Positions 60,401 to 62,155 are shown, numbered from the stretch's first letter. The stretch is DNA of 64,000 nt from Plumapathes pennacea (GCA_964036295.1 OZ038462.1:15407264-15471263); one strand, 5' to 3'. The notes: generated from the sequence alone by a model not told the origin. Made by a program: numbers and translations.

Positions 60401-61699
60401 TGGCTATCGGTGGAGTGGTATCACGAATAAACAAGATTTCTATTCCGTTCTACTGTGCATATAACGAGAAAGACCTTGTTAGCGCTGTAAGCTATACGCC
60501 TCGGGCAATAGTGTTTGCCACTGAAGGTAATATTGGATTTATATGCAAATAACGTGTAGACGCTACAGCTTTTTTCCGCTTTCTTCTTCGGCCTGTTTCT
60601 CGCGTCGTTGCAGTAACACGAATTTCAGACAGTGTGTATATTCTTTCTTAGGTCGGCATGGTAACGTGACTTTTGCATCAGTAAGTTTCTTCTGTCTGTG
60701 CTGTTTTTCAGGTTTTTATGGTAACATGACGTTCATGTTGGACTTGTATCAGTCAGCTTCGTACTTGCAGCCGTACGGACAGAAGGACTATCCAGTGAGT
60801 GTAGACGTCAATCAAATTTTGTATGTGGAATACAAAGTGAAGTCAAACGAAGCGAGTCTTGACGTGTTCGCCGAGAAATGTTGGGCTACACCGGAACCCA
60901 GTCCCTTCACAAGTCCGTATTACACGTTCATCGAAGATGGGTGAGCACTAAAACCCAGTCCTTCCACAAGCTTTCACAGGTCTTGTTCGAGTTCTTGAGT
61001 GTTTATGTTTCTTCTTTAGGTGTGCCCTGGACGTTTCCATGGGCTTTGATAACTTCTCCAGTTCCTCCAAACGCTTCACAATTAAAGCGTTCCGTTTTTT
61101 CCAATTCCTTGATGGCTACAGCACGGTGTACCTGCACTGTGAGTTGATGGCTTGTCACGTGCACACCGTAAACTCCAGGTGCAACAGCGCATGTCCGTGG
61201 TCTCAAAGGAAGAAATGGGCAGCTGATGTGTCACGTGAGCAGAGTTCAAGGAAGTATCTGTTGTCAACAGGACCAATCAACTGCAAGGAAAACCTGGAGG
61301 GGAAGCTGAAGGGAAAAAAGCAAGGTGAAAAAAGAAAAAACAAAAACAAAAACAAAAACAGCAATTTGAGGTTTCACTGTTAGATAGAGAGATTTTCAAA
61401 CAAATTTGAGGAACCTGTTCATTTATTGATTCGTGGTTTTGTTTGCAGATGTTAATCGGTCCGAAGCGGCACTGATTGGCGGTGTTTCTGTGGCCTGTAT
61501 ATTCGCTGTGATCATTATCATTGTTCTAATTGTGCTTGCAATCAAGCACTACCGCAACCGTAAGATGTTCGGTCACAAAAACATCACAATCAACGCAGAC
61601 CTGGATGAAAGCTACATCATGGAAAAAATCTTAACAGGCAAGAAGGACGAAGAGCTCCTGACCAGCTCGTCAACTCGTTTGACGAGCTCGCAAATTTGA
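3375..61699 (+). CDS. Multi-exon gene for a CUB(9)-EGF(2)-ZP-transmembrane surface protein (5' end outside window)
   Basis: This entry spans the whole gene; exons are listed separately. Fifteen high-support exons plus one linker exon total 4,628 nt. With one base carried in from an upstream exon they form a single open frame of 1,542 residues ending in TGA at 61697-61699. Order: CUB1, Ser/Thr/Pro linker, CUB2-CUB9, EGF1, EGF2, ZP-N, ZP-C, transmembrane helix, about 50-residue cytosolic tail. Nearly every exon is phase 1-1, so exons can be duplicated or skipped without frame loss. ZP modules form extracellular filaments and CUB domains bind proteins or glycans, so an adhesive, matrix or recognition role is inferred. 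ZP/CUB proteins also occur in coral skeletal matrix, but nothing here proves that role. The signal peptide and any upstream domains are off the left edge. Confidence 0.85.
3757..4041. mobile_element. 285 bp fold-back MITE in CUB1 intron
   Basis: The arms of about 95 bp are near-perfect inverted copies (TCAGAATACTGCACAATG at the left, its complement at the right) with a spacer of about 95 bp. It begins 38 bp after the CUB1 donor. There is no clear target-site duplication and no coding content. Confidence 0.7.
4548..5003 (-). pseudogene. piggyBac-like 5' terminal fragment (possible)
   Basis: On the minus strand a TTAA (5004-5007) is followed by CCCTTAAACGGCC, the arrangement of a piggyBac end (TTAA target, CCC terminus). 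Downstream is an acidic frame with [14 protein letters not shown], reminiscent of the Asp/Ser/Glu-rich N-terminus of piggyBac transposases, closing by 4548. No catalytic domain and no opposite end were found, so it would be a truncated copy. The identification is tentative. Confidence 0.4.
5008..5842. other. Intron sequence, nothing recognised
   Basis: The sequence is AT-rich with no domain-bearing frame. A minus-strand open frame at 5040-5387 (115 codons) shows no domain and no paralogue. Confidence 0.4.
5843..5929 (+). CDS. Ser/Thr/Pro-rich linker exon (candidate)
   Basis: An 87 nt open stretch lies between a good acceptor (TTTATTTTGCAG) and a donor (CAAG|GTGAGA). It is phase 1-1, exactly like the neighbouring CUB exons, so its inclusion keeps the frame. 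It encodes 29 residues rich in Ser, Thr and Pro, including SIQPST, with no Cys; this suits an O-glycosylated spacer between CUB1 and CUB2. The same SIQPS string opens the EGF1 exon at 58855. No domain is recognisable. It could be cassette-spliced. Confidence 0.6.
6140..6484 (+). CDS. CUB domain 2 exon
   Basis: The acceptor is TTGCCTTGCAG and the donor is TCCG|GTACGT; the exon is 345 nt, phase 1-1. Cys2 and Cys29 make the first disulfide and the second CUB pair is absent. Candidate Ca2+ ligands are Glu51, Asp55 or Asp61 (in IYDGP) and Asp97 in STDH, matching the acidic triad of Ca-binding CUB domains. An NYS sequon lies near the start. The next CUB exon begins 441 bp downstream. Confidence 0.9.
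6925..7269 (+). CDS. CUB domain 3 exon
   Basis: The acceptor is TGTATTTCAG and the donor is TCTG|GTATGT; 345 nt, phase 1-1. It carries the family signature ([55 protein letters not shown]). Two Cys only. The acidic residues expected for Ca2+ binding (DTE, YDG, ADG) are retained. The upstream intron is one of the shortest between CUB exons and shows no clear transposon. Confidence 0.9.
7270..8387. other. CUB3-CUB4 intron with hairpin and GCAAC-rich repeat
   Basis: A stem is visible near 7353-7395 (GTGGACACACTGTGCAAC pairing with its near complement). From there to about 7650 short GCAACAtTGCA motifs recur in both orientations, as in decayed MITEs. No coding sequence was found. Confidence 0.4.
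8388..8735 (+). CDS. CUB domain 4 exon
   Basis: The acceptor is TTTACCAG and the donor is CCCA|GTAAGT. At 348 nt (116 codons) this is the longest CUB exon, with one extra residue in the PYYSRR loop; phase 1-1. It has two Cys, the [16 protein letters not shown] strand and [14 protein letters not shown]. The Glu/Asp/Asp set for Ca2+ binding is present. It is the last CUB exon before the recently duplicated pairs. Confidence 0.9.
8736..9552. other. CUB4 intron, promoter-like shared segment
   Basis: About 8955-9060 is similar to 29365-29450 and to the minus strand of 47220-47300, sharing GGTGATTGGTTC, ATTATCACGTGA and GATGACG. About 9118-9190 matches 725-790 of repeat F copy A. So this is another scattered F-related fragment. 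Confidence 0.5.
9553..9835 (+). repeat. Repeat F, copy C (3' end fragment)
   Basis: It matches 2163-2444 and ends at the same CTGTCTTGTT border. It has many small differences, including a short deletion near 9750. Confidence 0.65.
9836..10770. other. Intron sequence, nothing recognised
   Basis: No supported coding frame. A short motif on a CCTACCAATACGCTTGTCC theme occurs twice (near 10347 and 10447), suggesting a local duplication of about 100 bp. Confidence 0.35.
10771..12139 (+). repeat. Repeat family R, copy 1 (with basic ORF)
   Basis: It starts TTTTCCCCGAACGAAGTGAGGG and ends with a 40 bp terminal motif (12100-12139). Copies lie at 15786-17786 (5' truncated, interrupted), 23044-24774 (minus), 26011-27290 and, shorter, 22500-22970 (minus). 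All carry or once carried a frame for a Lys/Arg/Gln-rich peptide. The class is undetermined; basic repeat peptides of this type are known near some Helitron-like genes, but no Rep or helicase sequence is present. Confidence 0.65.
11032..11370 (+). CDS. Basic repeat-family R protein, short form
   Basis: It starts at ATG 11032 (an in-frame GTG lies upstream) and encodes 112 residues. It opens [20 protein letters not shown], is very rich in Arg, Lys and Gln, contains one unit ending [16 protein letters not shown], and has the conserved tail [16 protein letters not shown] then [11 protein letters not shown] homologous frame at 23809-24216 has more repeat units. Likely nucleic-acid binding and coiled coil by composition only. 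It sits inside a mobile-element-like repeat, in an intron of the CUB gene, same strand. Confidence 0.4.
   Translation: MENLKTGKLETQQSREARLQKRRKQARARRNRNIEQRQIRQEKRRQTCYNRQHHERKRTEETAPQREQRFKANWELQTPFCVKLRYLFRKDKQQRLVSGNRTITVTNIFYPV
12405..12749 (+). CDS. CUB domain 5 exon (paralogue of CUB6)
   Basis: The acceptor is CTGTTTTCCAG and the donor is CCCG|GTACGT; 345 nt, phase 1-1. The protein differs from CUB6 at only three residues, and the flanking introns are nearly identical too, so a recent segmental duplication is seen directly. Two Cys are kept. The third Ca2+ ligand position reads TNG instead of the SDG of CUB1-CUB4, so Ca2+ binding may be weaker. It is bracketed by inverted copies of a 40 bp motif (12100-12139 and 15194-15233). 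Confidence 0.92.
12750..13185. other. CUB5 intron: G tract and CCCTATTTCAGAC motif cluster
   Basis: A run of G lies at about 12837-12856 (much shorter in the CUB6 copy near 18486). Then about six copies of a TACCCTATTTCAGAC-like motif occur between 12880 and 13160, and again after CUB6. These look like a decayed short tandem array. No gene. Confidence 0.5.
13186..14470. mobile_element. Element bounded by TTTATTATATGGC ends with GGTCC palindromes (copy 1)
   Basis: TTATTTATTATATGGC at the left pairs with GCCATATAATAAAC at the right. The palindrome-like GGTCCATAACTTACTGTACGGACC recurs at about 13290 and 14420, with variants at 13231 and 14371. No recognised coding region. The same structure follows CUB6 at 18800-20091. 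Non-autonomous DNA element inferred. Confidence 0.45.
14471..15193. other. CUB5 intron, duplicated filler
   Basis: It is found again at 20092-20820 with few differences. About 14474-14570 is related to the ATGCGGTATCTGT segments near 43370, 52015 and 52955. No gene. Confidence 0.4.
15194..15233 (+). repeat. 40 bp terminal motif of repeat R (inverted)
   Basis: CTACTAGAAATACGATAATC at the start continues to CCCCTCGCTCTG. It is the reverse complement of 12100-12139. Further copies lie at 20821-20860 and 23044-23082 (same orientation) and at 17747-17786 and about 27254-27290 (opposite orientation). It behaves like a terminal inverted repeat. Confidence 0.65.
15234..15785. other. Unique spacer between the two duplicated units
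   Basis: About 15360-15415 is a worn fragment of repeat F (matching about 205-265). It has a G tract at about 15625 and no domain-bearing frame. The boundary with repeat R copy 2 at 15786 is abrupt. Confidence 0.5.
16384..17494 (+). mobile_element. Penelope-like element fragment, fold-back form, 12 bp target-site duplication
   Basis: TTCAAACTTTGA flanks both sides (16372-16383 and 17495-17506) and occurs once at the empty site in unit 1 (near 11850). The left about 390 bp are an inverted copy of the right end. The centre encodes a GIY-YIG endonuclease domain. 5' truncation and terminal inverted or direct duplications are known for Penelope-like elements. Confidence 0.85.
16780..17289 (+). 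pseudogene. GIY-YIG endonuclease domain of a Penelope-like element (N-terminally truncated)
   Basis: The frame is open from just after a TAG to TAG at 17287-17289, about 169 codons, with no ATG. It opens with [16 protein letters not shown], then [17 protein letters not shown] (the GIY and YIG strands with the Cys pair typical of this family), then the catalytic-type Arg in [12 protein letters not shown]. The reverse transcriptase that should precede it is missing, so the copy is dead. The C-terminal part is repeated on the minus strand at 16558-16740. Confidence 0.8.
18054..18398 (+). CDS. CUB domain 6 exon (paralogue of CUB5)
   Basis: Splice sites, length (345 nt) and phase are the same as in CUB5. 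Residue changes are Leu to Phe and Ser to Arg beside the DYLRIYDG strand, and Arg to Lys before GFHATY. The TNG at the third metal position is kept. The exon is followed by a 33 kb intron packed with mobile elements before CUB7. Confidence 0.92.
18800..20091. mobile_element. Palindromic element, copy 2 (after CUB6)
   Basis: Same structure as 13186-14470. Copied together with CUB6, not independently inserted, because the neighbouring sequence is duplicated too. Confidence 0.45.
20092..21375. other. End of duplication and unique sequence with GT/T microsatellite
   Basis: The duplicated part ends at about 20949. 20950-21250 shows nothing recognisable. A (GT)n run followed by about 29 T occupies 21252-21303. 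Confidence 0.6.
21376..22023. mobile_element. 648 bp PIF/Harbinger-like non-autonomous element, TTA duplication
   Basis: The termini GGGGCCGTCGACATATTCAC and their complement extend about 50 bp with few mismatches, including CGTCCAATGGACGTT. TTA flanks both ends (21373-21375 and 22024-22026). The interior has ATGGCGGCCGTTGG at about 21722, like the first exon of a lost gene, but no transposase. Confidence 0.75.
22500..22970 (-). repeat. Repeat R, diverged short copy
   Basis: The stretch containing TGTGATTGTTCGATTTCC matches the R protein tail in reverse, and 22830-22965 matches the R start (CCCTCGCTTCGCTCGGGG). The repeat-peptide part is deleted. Confidence 0.5.
23044..24774 (-). repeat. Repeat R, copy 3 (expanded peptide repeats)
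   Basis: Inverted relative to copies 1, 2 and 4. It starts with the 40 bp terminal motif (23044-23082) and ends at TTCGTTCGGGGATAAAG. It carries the longest version of the basic repeat region. Confidence 0.65.
23809..24216 (-). CDS. Basic repeat-family R protein, expanded form (partial)
   Basis: It has 135 codons, in frame with further repeat-like sequence upstream that is broken by stops near 24220. It contains tandem units of about 28 residues, each with [20 protein letters not shown] or a close variant, alternating with [12 protein letters not shown]. It then has the family tail [16 protein letters not shown]. Compared with 11032-11370 it has three to four more units, so the repeat number varies between copies. 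Strongly charged, probably helical; no catalytic domain. Confidence 0.4.
   Translation of the reverse strand: MKANRDLQEKKRAEEKTPQRQQRMNADQKRHEQKRATQTTPQKEQRLKANRDLQEKKRAEEKSPQRQQCMNADQKRHEQKRVTQTTPQREQRLKANRELQTPFCVKLRYLFRKDKQQRLVSGNRTITVTNIFYPL
24781..25786. other. Intron sequence, element-like, no gene
   Basis: GCCACGTCCTGATTGGTCAA and CATAACTTTATCGTGCAC near 24870-24930 resemble the promoter-like palindromic ends of the 13186 element. No domain-bearing frame. Confidence 0.35.
25787..25978. repeat. 192 bp long hairpin
   Basis: The left arm, beginning AAGAATTGGTTCATGC, pairs with the right arm ending GCATGAACCAATTCTT. The arms are about 90 nt with few mismatches and almost no loop (around GGCTACGCC). 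It contains GGGAAGTTGGGAGAGCAC on both arms. Possibly the fold-back end of a DNA element. Confidence 0.7.
26011..27290 (+). repeat. Repeat R, copy 4 (degraded)
   Basis: It starts TTTTCCCCGAGCGAAGCGAGGG and ends in the 40 bp motif (about 27254-27290, one changed base near the tip). The peptide frame is broken by deletions, so it is non-coding. Confidence 0.65.
27497..27733. mobile_element. 237 bp MITE with GGGCCGATTTTTTAAACAA ends
   Basis: The ends are inverted repeats of about 19 bp and weaker similarity runs inward (GTCCTGG). AAA flanks both ends, a possible 3 bp duplication. No coding content. A T/G-rich simple tract (27295-27400) precedes it. Confidence 0.6.
27734..28848. other. Intron sequence, nothing recognised
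   Basis: Overlapping short frames on both strands show no domains. No RNA gene or repeat border seen. Confidence 0.35.
28849..29350 (+). repeat. Intron repeat J, copy 1
   Basis: It matches 50615-51130 closely, and less closely 43000-43480 and 53930-54030. The copy at 50615 begins exactly where the polymerase relic stops, so J is probably older CUB-intron sequence copied along with CUB units. Confidence 0.65.
29351..29896. other. F-related fragment upstream of the KDZ element
   Basis: 29365-29450 is the shared promoter-like segment. 29500-29650 resembles 9100-9200 and 720-850 (TATCCCATTCAAGCTCAAC, then a GGCTCTGCAG context). No gene. Confidence 0.4.
30049..30061 (+). other. Possible first coding exon at left end of the KDZ element
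   Basis: ATGGCGGACGGTG is followed by GTAAGT. It lies 67 bp inside the left inverted repeat, mirroring the minus-strand ATGGCGTCC at 38331 near the right end. No further exon was found in 30062-32341. Confidence 0.3.
30062..32341. other. KDZ element left interior, no gene recognised
   Basis: AT-rich, no domain-bearing frame on either strand. A consistent AATAAA at about 32353 on the plus strand could end a transcript starting at 30049. Confidence 0.4.
32342..33084. repeat. Left arm of 743 bp inverted repeat inside the KDZ element
   Basis: Reverse complement of 35300-36042. It contains the last part of the Cys-protease-like frame, its 3' UTR and an AATAAA on the minus strand (about 32588). 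Confidence 0.85.
32663..33569 (-). pseudogene. Cysteine-protease-like gene of the KDZ element, frameshifted
   Basis: The acceptor TTACAG at 33570 is followed by [20 protein letters not shown], an acidic linker ([15 protein letters not shown]) and a core with [15 protein letters not shown]. There is then a frame change near 33150-33170 and the remainder: [34 protein letters not shown], and [13 protein letters not shown] to the stop at 32663. A Cys after SNA and a downstream DSHLH are the layout of papain-fold (OTU/C48-like) peptidases, so de-ubiquitin or de-SUMO type activity is a guess. Polyadenylation signal on the minus strand near 32590. Confidence 0.5.
33635..33862. mobile_element. MITE nested in the KDZ element
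   Basis: AGCCTCGATCAAACGGTGAT at the left pairs with TTCACCATTTGATCGGGGCT at the right. The interior has several ATGATAGTT / AACTATC repeats. It lies between the transposase tail and the protease-like gene. Confidence 0.55.
34025..34216 (-). CDS. KDZ-like transposase C-terminal exon d
   Basis: 192 nt, phase 1-1, acceptor TTACTGAAG, donor TCAG|GTGTGA. Encodes [20 protein letters not shown] then [20 protein letters not shown], like the helical tail of Zisupton-type transposases. The next exon is not certain because the frame does not join the protease-like exon at 33569. Confidence 0.55.
34350..34502 (-). CDS. KDZ-like transposase C-terminal exon c
   Basis: 153 nt, phase 1-1, acceptor AATATTTCAG, donor TCAG|GTTAAT. 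Encodes [19 protein letters not shown], a basic helix, then [17 protein letters not shown]. Too short for simple ORF listing; accepted from phase and neighbours. Confidence 0.5.
34592..34961 (-). pseudogene. KDZ-like transposase C-terminal exon b, frameshifted
   Basis: The acceptor is TTGTTACAG and the donor is GCTG|GTTTGT. Its 370 nt is one base off the length that keeps the frame. The start reads in one frame ([17 protein letters not shown]) and the remainder in another ([19 protein letters not shown] to STDIQKLAG), so a single-base indel near 34880 is seen. Coiled-coil character. Confidence 0.55.
35044..35164 (-). CDS. KDZ-like transposase C-terminal exon a
   Basis: 121 nt, phase 0 to 1, acceptor TTTACTAG. 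Encodes [20 protein letters not shown], then [14 protein letters not shown]. The donor is AAAG|GCATGC: GC in place of GT, either a GC-AG intron or a decayed site. Confidence 0.5.
35300..36042. repeat. Right arm of 743 bp inverted repeat, replacing the transposase core
   Basis: It is fused at about 36042 to transposase exon 5. On the plus strand it holds the end of the protease-like frame (open from about 35449 to 35721) with a frameshift upstream near 35440. Spacer between the arms: 2.2 kb. Confidence 0.85.
36043..36263 (-). pseudogene. KDZ-like transposase exon 5, truncated by rearrangement
   Basis: The acceptor is TGACTTACAG. It encodes [19 protein letters not shown], then KAGFWPVT and [20 protein letters not shown], strong KDZ-type sequence ending ALEDFSS. 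At about 36042 it runs into the inverted copy of the element 3' end and picks up foreign codons to a TGA at 35848. The catalytic residues that should follow are missing. Confidence 0.7.
36283..36412. repeat. AAT trinucleotide microsatellite
   Basis: Some forty AAT units with a few AAG and GAT interruptions, in the intron between transposase exons 4 and 5. On the minus strand it reads as a poly-Leu frame, which is an artefact. Confidence 0.95.
36492..36599 (-). CDS. KDZ-like transposase exon 4
   Basis: 108 nt, phase 1-1, acceptor TTTTTCGAAG, donor CAAG|GTACAA. It contains a Cys pair ([12 protein letters not shown]) and a helical [13 protein letters not shown]. It continues the zinc-binding region of exon 3. 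Confidence 0.6.
36840..36910 (-). tRNA. tRNA-like sequence (anticodon loop reads AGT, probably non-functional)
   Basis: The acceptor stem GGCTTCA/TGAAGCC is perfect. The D arm TAGCTCAGTGGTAGAGC and T arm ATGGGTTTGATTCCCAT are both normal. The anticodon stem has an A-A mismatch at the loop end, and position 33 is C instead of U, so a tRNA-Thr-like pseudogene is more likely than a working tRNA. It is in the exon 3-4 intron of the KDZ-like gene. Confidence 0.5.
37230..37607 (-). CDS. KDZ-like transposase exon 3: Cys-rich CxC-type domain
   Basis: 378 nt, phase 1-1, acceptor CGTTAAAAG, donor ATCA|GTAAGT. A short coiled coil ([16 protein letters not shown]) precedes a zinc-binding-type Cys cluster with [19 protein letters not shown] then [19 protein letters not shown]. 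The [13 protein letters not shown] segment is typical of the KDZ N-terminal region. Confidence 0.7.
37828..37887 (-). CDS. KDZ-like transposase exon 2
   Basis: A 60 nt phase 1-1 exon after TTTTCTTTTGAG, ending CTAG|GTAGGA. It encodes an acidic linker ([15 protein letters not shown]). Accepted because its phases join exons 1 and 3. Confidence 0.5.
   Translation of the reverse strand: MVHVIVTIMTRTMQTVIPT
38136..38331 (-). CDS. KDZ-like transposase exon 1
   Basis: ATG at 38331 opens [19 protein letters not shown], a basic N-terminus with KAKKRK as a possible nuclear localisation signal. It ends CAGG|GTAGAT in phase 1. The start lies 54 bp inside the terminal repeat. It belongs to a broken gene. 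Confidence 0.6.
38471..38936. other. Spacer between two large elements
   Basis: No gene or repeat recognised. Confidence 0.4.
38943..42011. mobile_element. Fold-back element, 3.07 kb, with 1.1 kb arms and GGTTCT duplication
   Basis: Arms 38943-40079 and 40860-42011 are inverted copies from the tips (GGTCCGTGGGTATTCC) inward. GGTTCT flanks both ends (38937-38942 and 42012-42017). Inside, 40476-40596 and 40741-40860 form a second inverted pair. 40098-40475 is one-sided with a C tract. The arms contain ATGGCTGCAAGTCTG and ATGGCGGCGCGCAAG frames of unknown meaning. No transposase is recognised. Confidence 0.85.
42018..42999. other. Intron sequence with AAC-rich simple repeat
   Basis: A CAA/AAC-rich tract lies at 42660-42715. 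AGTCGACG-containing segments recur near 42272 and 42420. No domain-bearing frame. Confidence 0.4.
43000..43480 (+). repeat. Intron repeat J, diverged copy
   Basis: Related to 28849-29350 and 50615-51250 and running on into the ATGCGGTATCTGT segment that also follows CUB7 and CUB8. So it looks like the intron part of a CUB unit whose exon has been lost or never copied. Confidence 0.5.
43481..44819. other. Intron sequence, CCTACA hexamer tract
   Basis: 43490-43520 and 43840-43910 echo the 53080-53210 region after CUB8. A short CCTACA tandem repeat lies at about 44559-44583. No gene recognised. Confidence 0.4.
44820..46801 (-). repeat. Repeat F, copy B (inverted)
   Basis: Reverse complement of 1-2444 without the MITE and without about 270 bp of the middle. 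It continues to the left of the copy A start (beyond 46801), so the element is longer than the window shows for copy A. Confidence 0.8.
45671..46075 (-). pseudogene. Repeat F second ORF, copy B
   Basis: 134 codons open, matching 991-1365 with few changes and a divergent tail. No ATG at a sensible start and no domain. Confidence 0.35.
46304..46861 (-). CDS. Repeat F first ORF, copy B (intact frame)
   Basis: From ATG at 46861, about 185 codons. The N-terminus ([19 protein letters not shown]) looks like a signal peptide or membrane segment, followed by a second hydrophobic stretch ([13 protein letters not shown]) and a long basic region with [18 protein letters not shown]. The copy A frame breaks earlier. 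The element class is not known to me. A longer in-frame open stretch with a TTG start reaches 46876. Confidence 0.4.
   Translation of the reverse strand: MELFSMRVNLKVLCILLLCIILADTSKASENLTFVWDQNLTLLCIYVVVATFWLGAMKIKQSVEQMVLLFENWEMAEEKVTVGRSRFAQFYCIPTNVYVKENRRPPRRSCEPSHVPLNNLSRILNKSRKSRRLIREYISKNVPKSSKVHDYTRAYVLHNANAFRERACKQHGNNKKPQMEMEREN
46802..48109. other. Repeat F extension and unassigned intron
   Basis: 47220-47300 is the shared promoter-like segment (minus). An open frame at 47765-48061 has no known domain; it may be the extreme start of the polymerase element that follows, but I cannot show it. Confidence 0.35.
48110..50615 (+). pseudogene. Protein-primed family B DNA polymerase relic (Polinton/Maverick-type)
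   Basis: At least six open blocks in shifting frames (about 48110-48343, 48346-48603, 48727-49392, 49277-49657, 49648-49878, 50103-50513) follow the family order. They are: [10 protein letters not shown] then [15 protein letters not shown]; a Cys/His block; the exonuclease motif [72 protein letters not shown]; and polymerase motif A in YVDANNLYG. The motif C region is missing. The 3' end is cut at about 50615. The element's other genes and terminal repeats were not found, so this is a fragment. Confidence 0.85.
50615..51130 (+). repeat. Intron repeat J, copy 2
   Basis: Near-identical to 28849-29350. The join to the polymerase relic falls at AATTTATCAAAATCG, which is also present in the other copy. 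Confidence 0.65.
51131..51441. other. Intron before CUB7 with C and A tracts
   Basis: Homologous to 52067-52377 before CUB8: same poly-C, poly-A/AAC tract and acceptor. Part of the 936 bp tandem unit. Confidence 0.7.
51442..51783 (+). CDS. CUB domain 7 exon (tandem copy of CUB8)
   Basis: The acceptor is CTGTTTGCAG and the donor is CCCG|GTACGT; 342 nt, phase 1-1, one codon shorter than CUB5/6 because the loop reads QTYWRDY. It differs from CUB8 at four residues. The metal-site Glu of the TE pair is missing (QTY) and the third site reads TAG, so the Ca2+ site looks lost. Two Cys remain. Confidence 0.92.
52378..52719 (+). CDS. CUB domain 8 exon (tandem copy of CUB7)
   Basis: It lies exactly 936 bp downstream of CUB7 with the same splice sites, phase and length. 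The flanking intron on both sides is duplicated with it. Changes from CUB7 include SGNYSG for GGNYSG and NNKRC for KNKSC. It has the same apparent loss of Ca2+ ligands. Confidence 0.92.
53503..53637 (+). CDS. Candidate small exon between CUB8 and CUB9
   Basis: A 135 nt stretch (45 codons) without stops lies between a fair acceptor (TTGTGCTTCCAG) and a weaker donor (GTTG|GTAGAA). It is phase 1-1 and would fit the frame. The peptide has one Cys and no domain I recognise. Open length and phase could arise by chance (roughly one in several such pairs), so this is a suggestion only. Confidence 0.28.
53638..54508. other. Intron before CUB9
   Basis: 53930-54030 is a worn piece of repeat J (CAAGTTCTCCATACTGTATG, then CTGGTGAAAGACTG). 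Nothing else recognised. Confidence 0.4.
54509..54850 (+). CDS. CUB domain 9 exon
   Basis: The acceptor is CTGTTTGCAG, shared with CUB7/8, and the donor is ATCG|GTGAGT; 342 nt, phase 1-1. It is more diverged than CUB7/8: [12 protein letters not shown] replaces the usual STSALLAS. Two Cys are kept and the third metal position reads TDDD, so acidic again. A 3.9 kb fold-back transposon begins 77 bp after the exon. Confidence 0.9.
55441..55897 (+). repeat. Array of twelve 38 bp palindromic repeats (left)
   Basis: Twelve units at a 38 bp period. Each has the inverted repeat TTGGTCACA..TGTGACCAA around GTAATTGT, then an AATGAACCTCAAG spacer. Unit variation is mostly at the base before GGTCAC (T, C). 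Confidence 0.95.
56330..56420. repeat. Three CTGATAATCAGAG palindromes
   Basis: Three near copies (around 56344, 56379 and 56409), each itself palindromic, with short spacers, inside the fold-back element. Confidence 0.6.
56426..57830. other. Interior of the fold-back element
   Basis: Short open frames on both strands with no domain. The CATGTTTCCGTTYGACGAC sequence at 56840-56862 recurs inverted at 57736-57760. GAGGGGTCAAAAG-type text near 57298 has no match elsewhere in the element. Confidence 0.45.
58116..58560 (-). repeat. Array of about twelve 38 bp palindromic repeats (right, inverted)
   Basis: Same unit on the opposite strand, about twelve copies with more variation (AATATTAC and GATGTTC variants appear twice in the same order, showing a higher-order duplication of about three units). 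Confidence 0.93.
58855..59031 (+). CDS. EGF-like domain 1 exon with Ser/Thr/Pro leader; first Cys missing
   Basis: The acceptor is TTTTCTACTTCTAG and the donor is CAAG|GTAACT; 177 nt, phase 1-1. The first half encodes a Ser/Pro/Thr stretch (SSIQPSPAV then STST). The second half has the EGF pattern [14 protein letters not shown], then [15 protein letters not shown]. Only five of six EGF cysteines are in frame: Cys1 is absent, while another frame has Cys codons just upstream. Either the domain is a five-Cys variant or a frameshift has remodelled its start. The acceptor is only 16 bp from the target-site repeat of the upstream transposon. Confidence 0.75.
59032..59504. other. EGF1-EGF2 intron
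   Basis: No element or gene recognised. Confidence 0.5.
59505..59627 (+). CDS. EGF-like domain 2 exon (calcium-binding type)
   Basis: The acceptor is TTTCTGCAG and the donor is TTTG|GTAAGG; 123 nt, phase 1-1. It holds a complete cbEGF: DINEC start, NNGGC, six Cys, and [10 protein letters not shown], where the Asn and aromatic residue match the Ca2+-binding and Asn-hydroxylation consensus. It likely rigidifies the stalk between the CUB array and the ZP module. Confidence 0.93.
59628..60169. other. EGF2-ZP intron
   Basis: AT-rich, no element or gene recognised. Confidence 0.5.
60170..60526 (+). CDS. ZP-N domain exon
   Basis: The acceptor is TTTATTGCAG and the donor is GAAG|GTAATA; 357 nt, phase 1-1, 119 residues. 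It begins VECGQNQM, the usual ZP-N opening, and has the four conserved Cys (VEC, HKHC, NDC, FYC). The pre-strand GINDTHVTF and final [13 protein letters not shown] fit ZP-N. ZP-N drives polymerisation in ZP proteins. Confidence 0.93.
60712..60940 (+). CDS. ZP linker / ZP-C first exon
   Basis: The acceptor is TGTTTTTCAG and the donor is GATGG|GTGAGC; 229 nt, phase 1 to phase 2. It encodes [11 protein letters not shown], the EYKVKS strand and [12 protein letters not shown], typical of ZP-C, where Cys5 lies in a CWATP context. Exactly 60 bp upstream (60652) is a second in-frame acceptor followed by a similar peptide start (GRHGNVTF versus GFYGNMTF), so a 20-residue-longer form is possible. Confidence 0.9.
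61020..61324 (+). CDS. ZP-C second exon with basic cleavage-like region
   Basis: The acceptor is CTTCTTTAG and the donor is CAAG|GTGAAA; 305 nt, phase 2 to phase 1. It shows the ZP-C end: [13 protein letters not shown], then [12 protein letters not shown], with six Cys in the exon. A dibasic SQRKKW follows and could be the proprotein cleavage site usual after ZP modules. A Lys-rich stretch leads into the membrane exon. Confidence 0.92.
61449..61699 (+). CDS. Transmembrane and cytosolic tail exon with stop codon
   Basis: The acceptor is GTTTGCAG; 251 nt ending in TGA. After NRSEA comes a 24-27 residue hydrophobic helix ([20 protein letters not shown]) and a basic stop-transfer KHYRNRK, which sets type I topology with the tail inside the cell. 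The tail has [11 protein letters not shown], with a Tyr in an acidic context that could be phosphorylated or sorted, and a Ser/Thr-rich end. No known catalytic or ITAM motif is visible. Confidence 0.93.
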
Positions 61700-62155
61700 T
61701 GAACTGACTTAAAGAGACCCTCTTACCGTAGTCGCTTTGTGCGCCCATCTATATTTACATCTGGAGCTCGACTTTCCTGAGGCGCTCACATAGTTTGACT
61801 GATCGATCTGACTGTCGCTGCTTGCCGTATTCAATACACTTCCTGAGTCTGTGCTGATTTATTTTGCGATAAAACGTAGAAAGACATGAGAATCCGCCAT
61901 TTACGTATTATACGAAAATGGCCGCCGTCGGTCACTTGGCGCGCAAAGCATCTTCGGTGAAAGGGTAGTATAATAACGTAGACTTTTTAAAACGCCTCAG
62001 AAACACGACTGGCGTCAATAGGTATTAGTTTTCTGTTTCAGTCCTGCTTTGATTAGAGTGTTACTTTGCAACCAAGACCCTATATTGTCCCGAATTCGAA
62101 GGGACCTGTGAATTGGTGAAGCGTCAAAGAGCCTTGTGGATCCACATCTTTTTGA

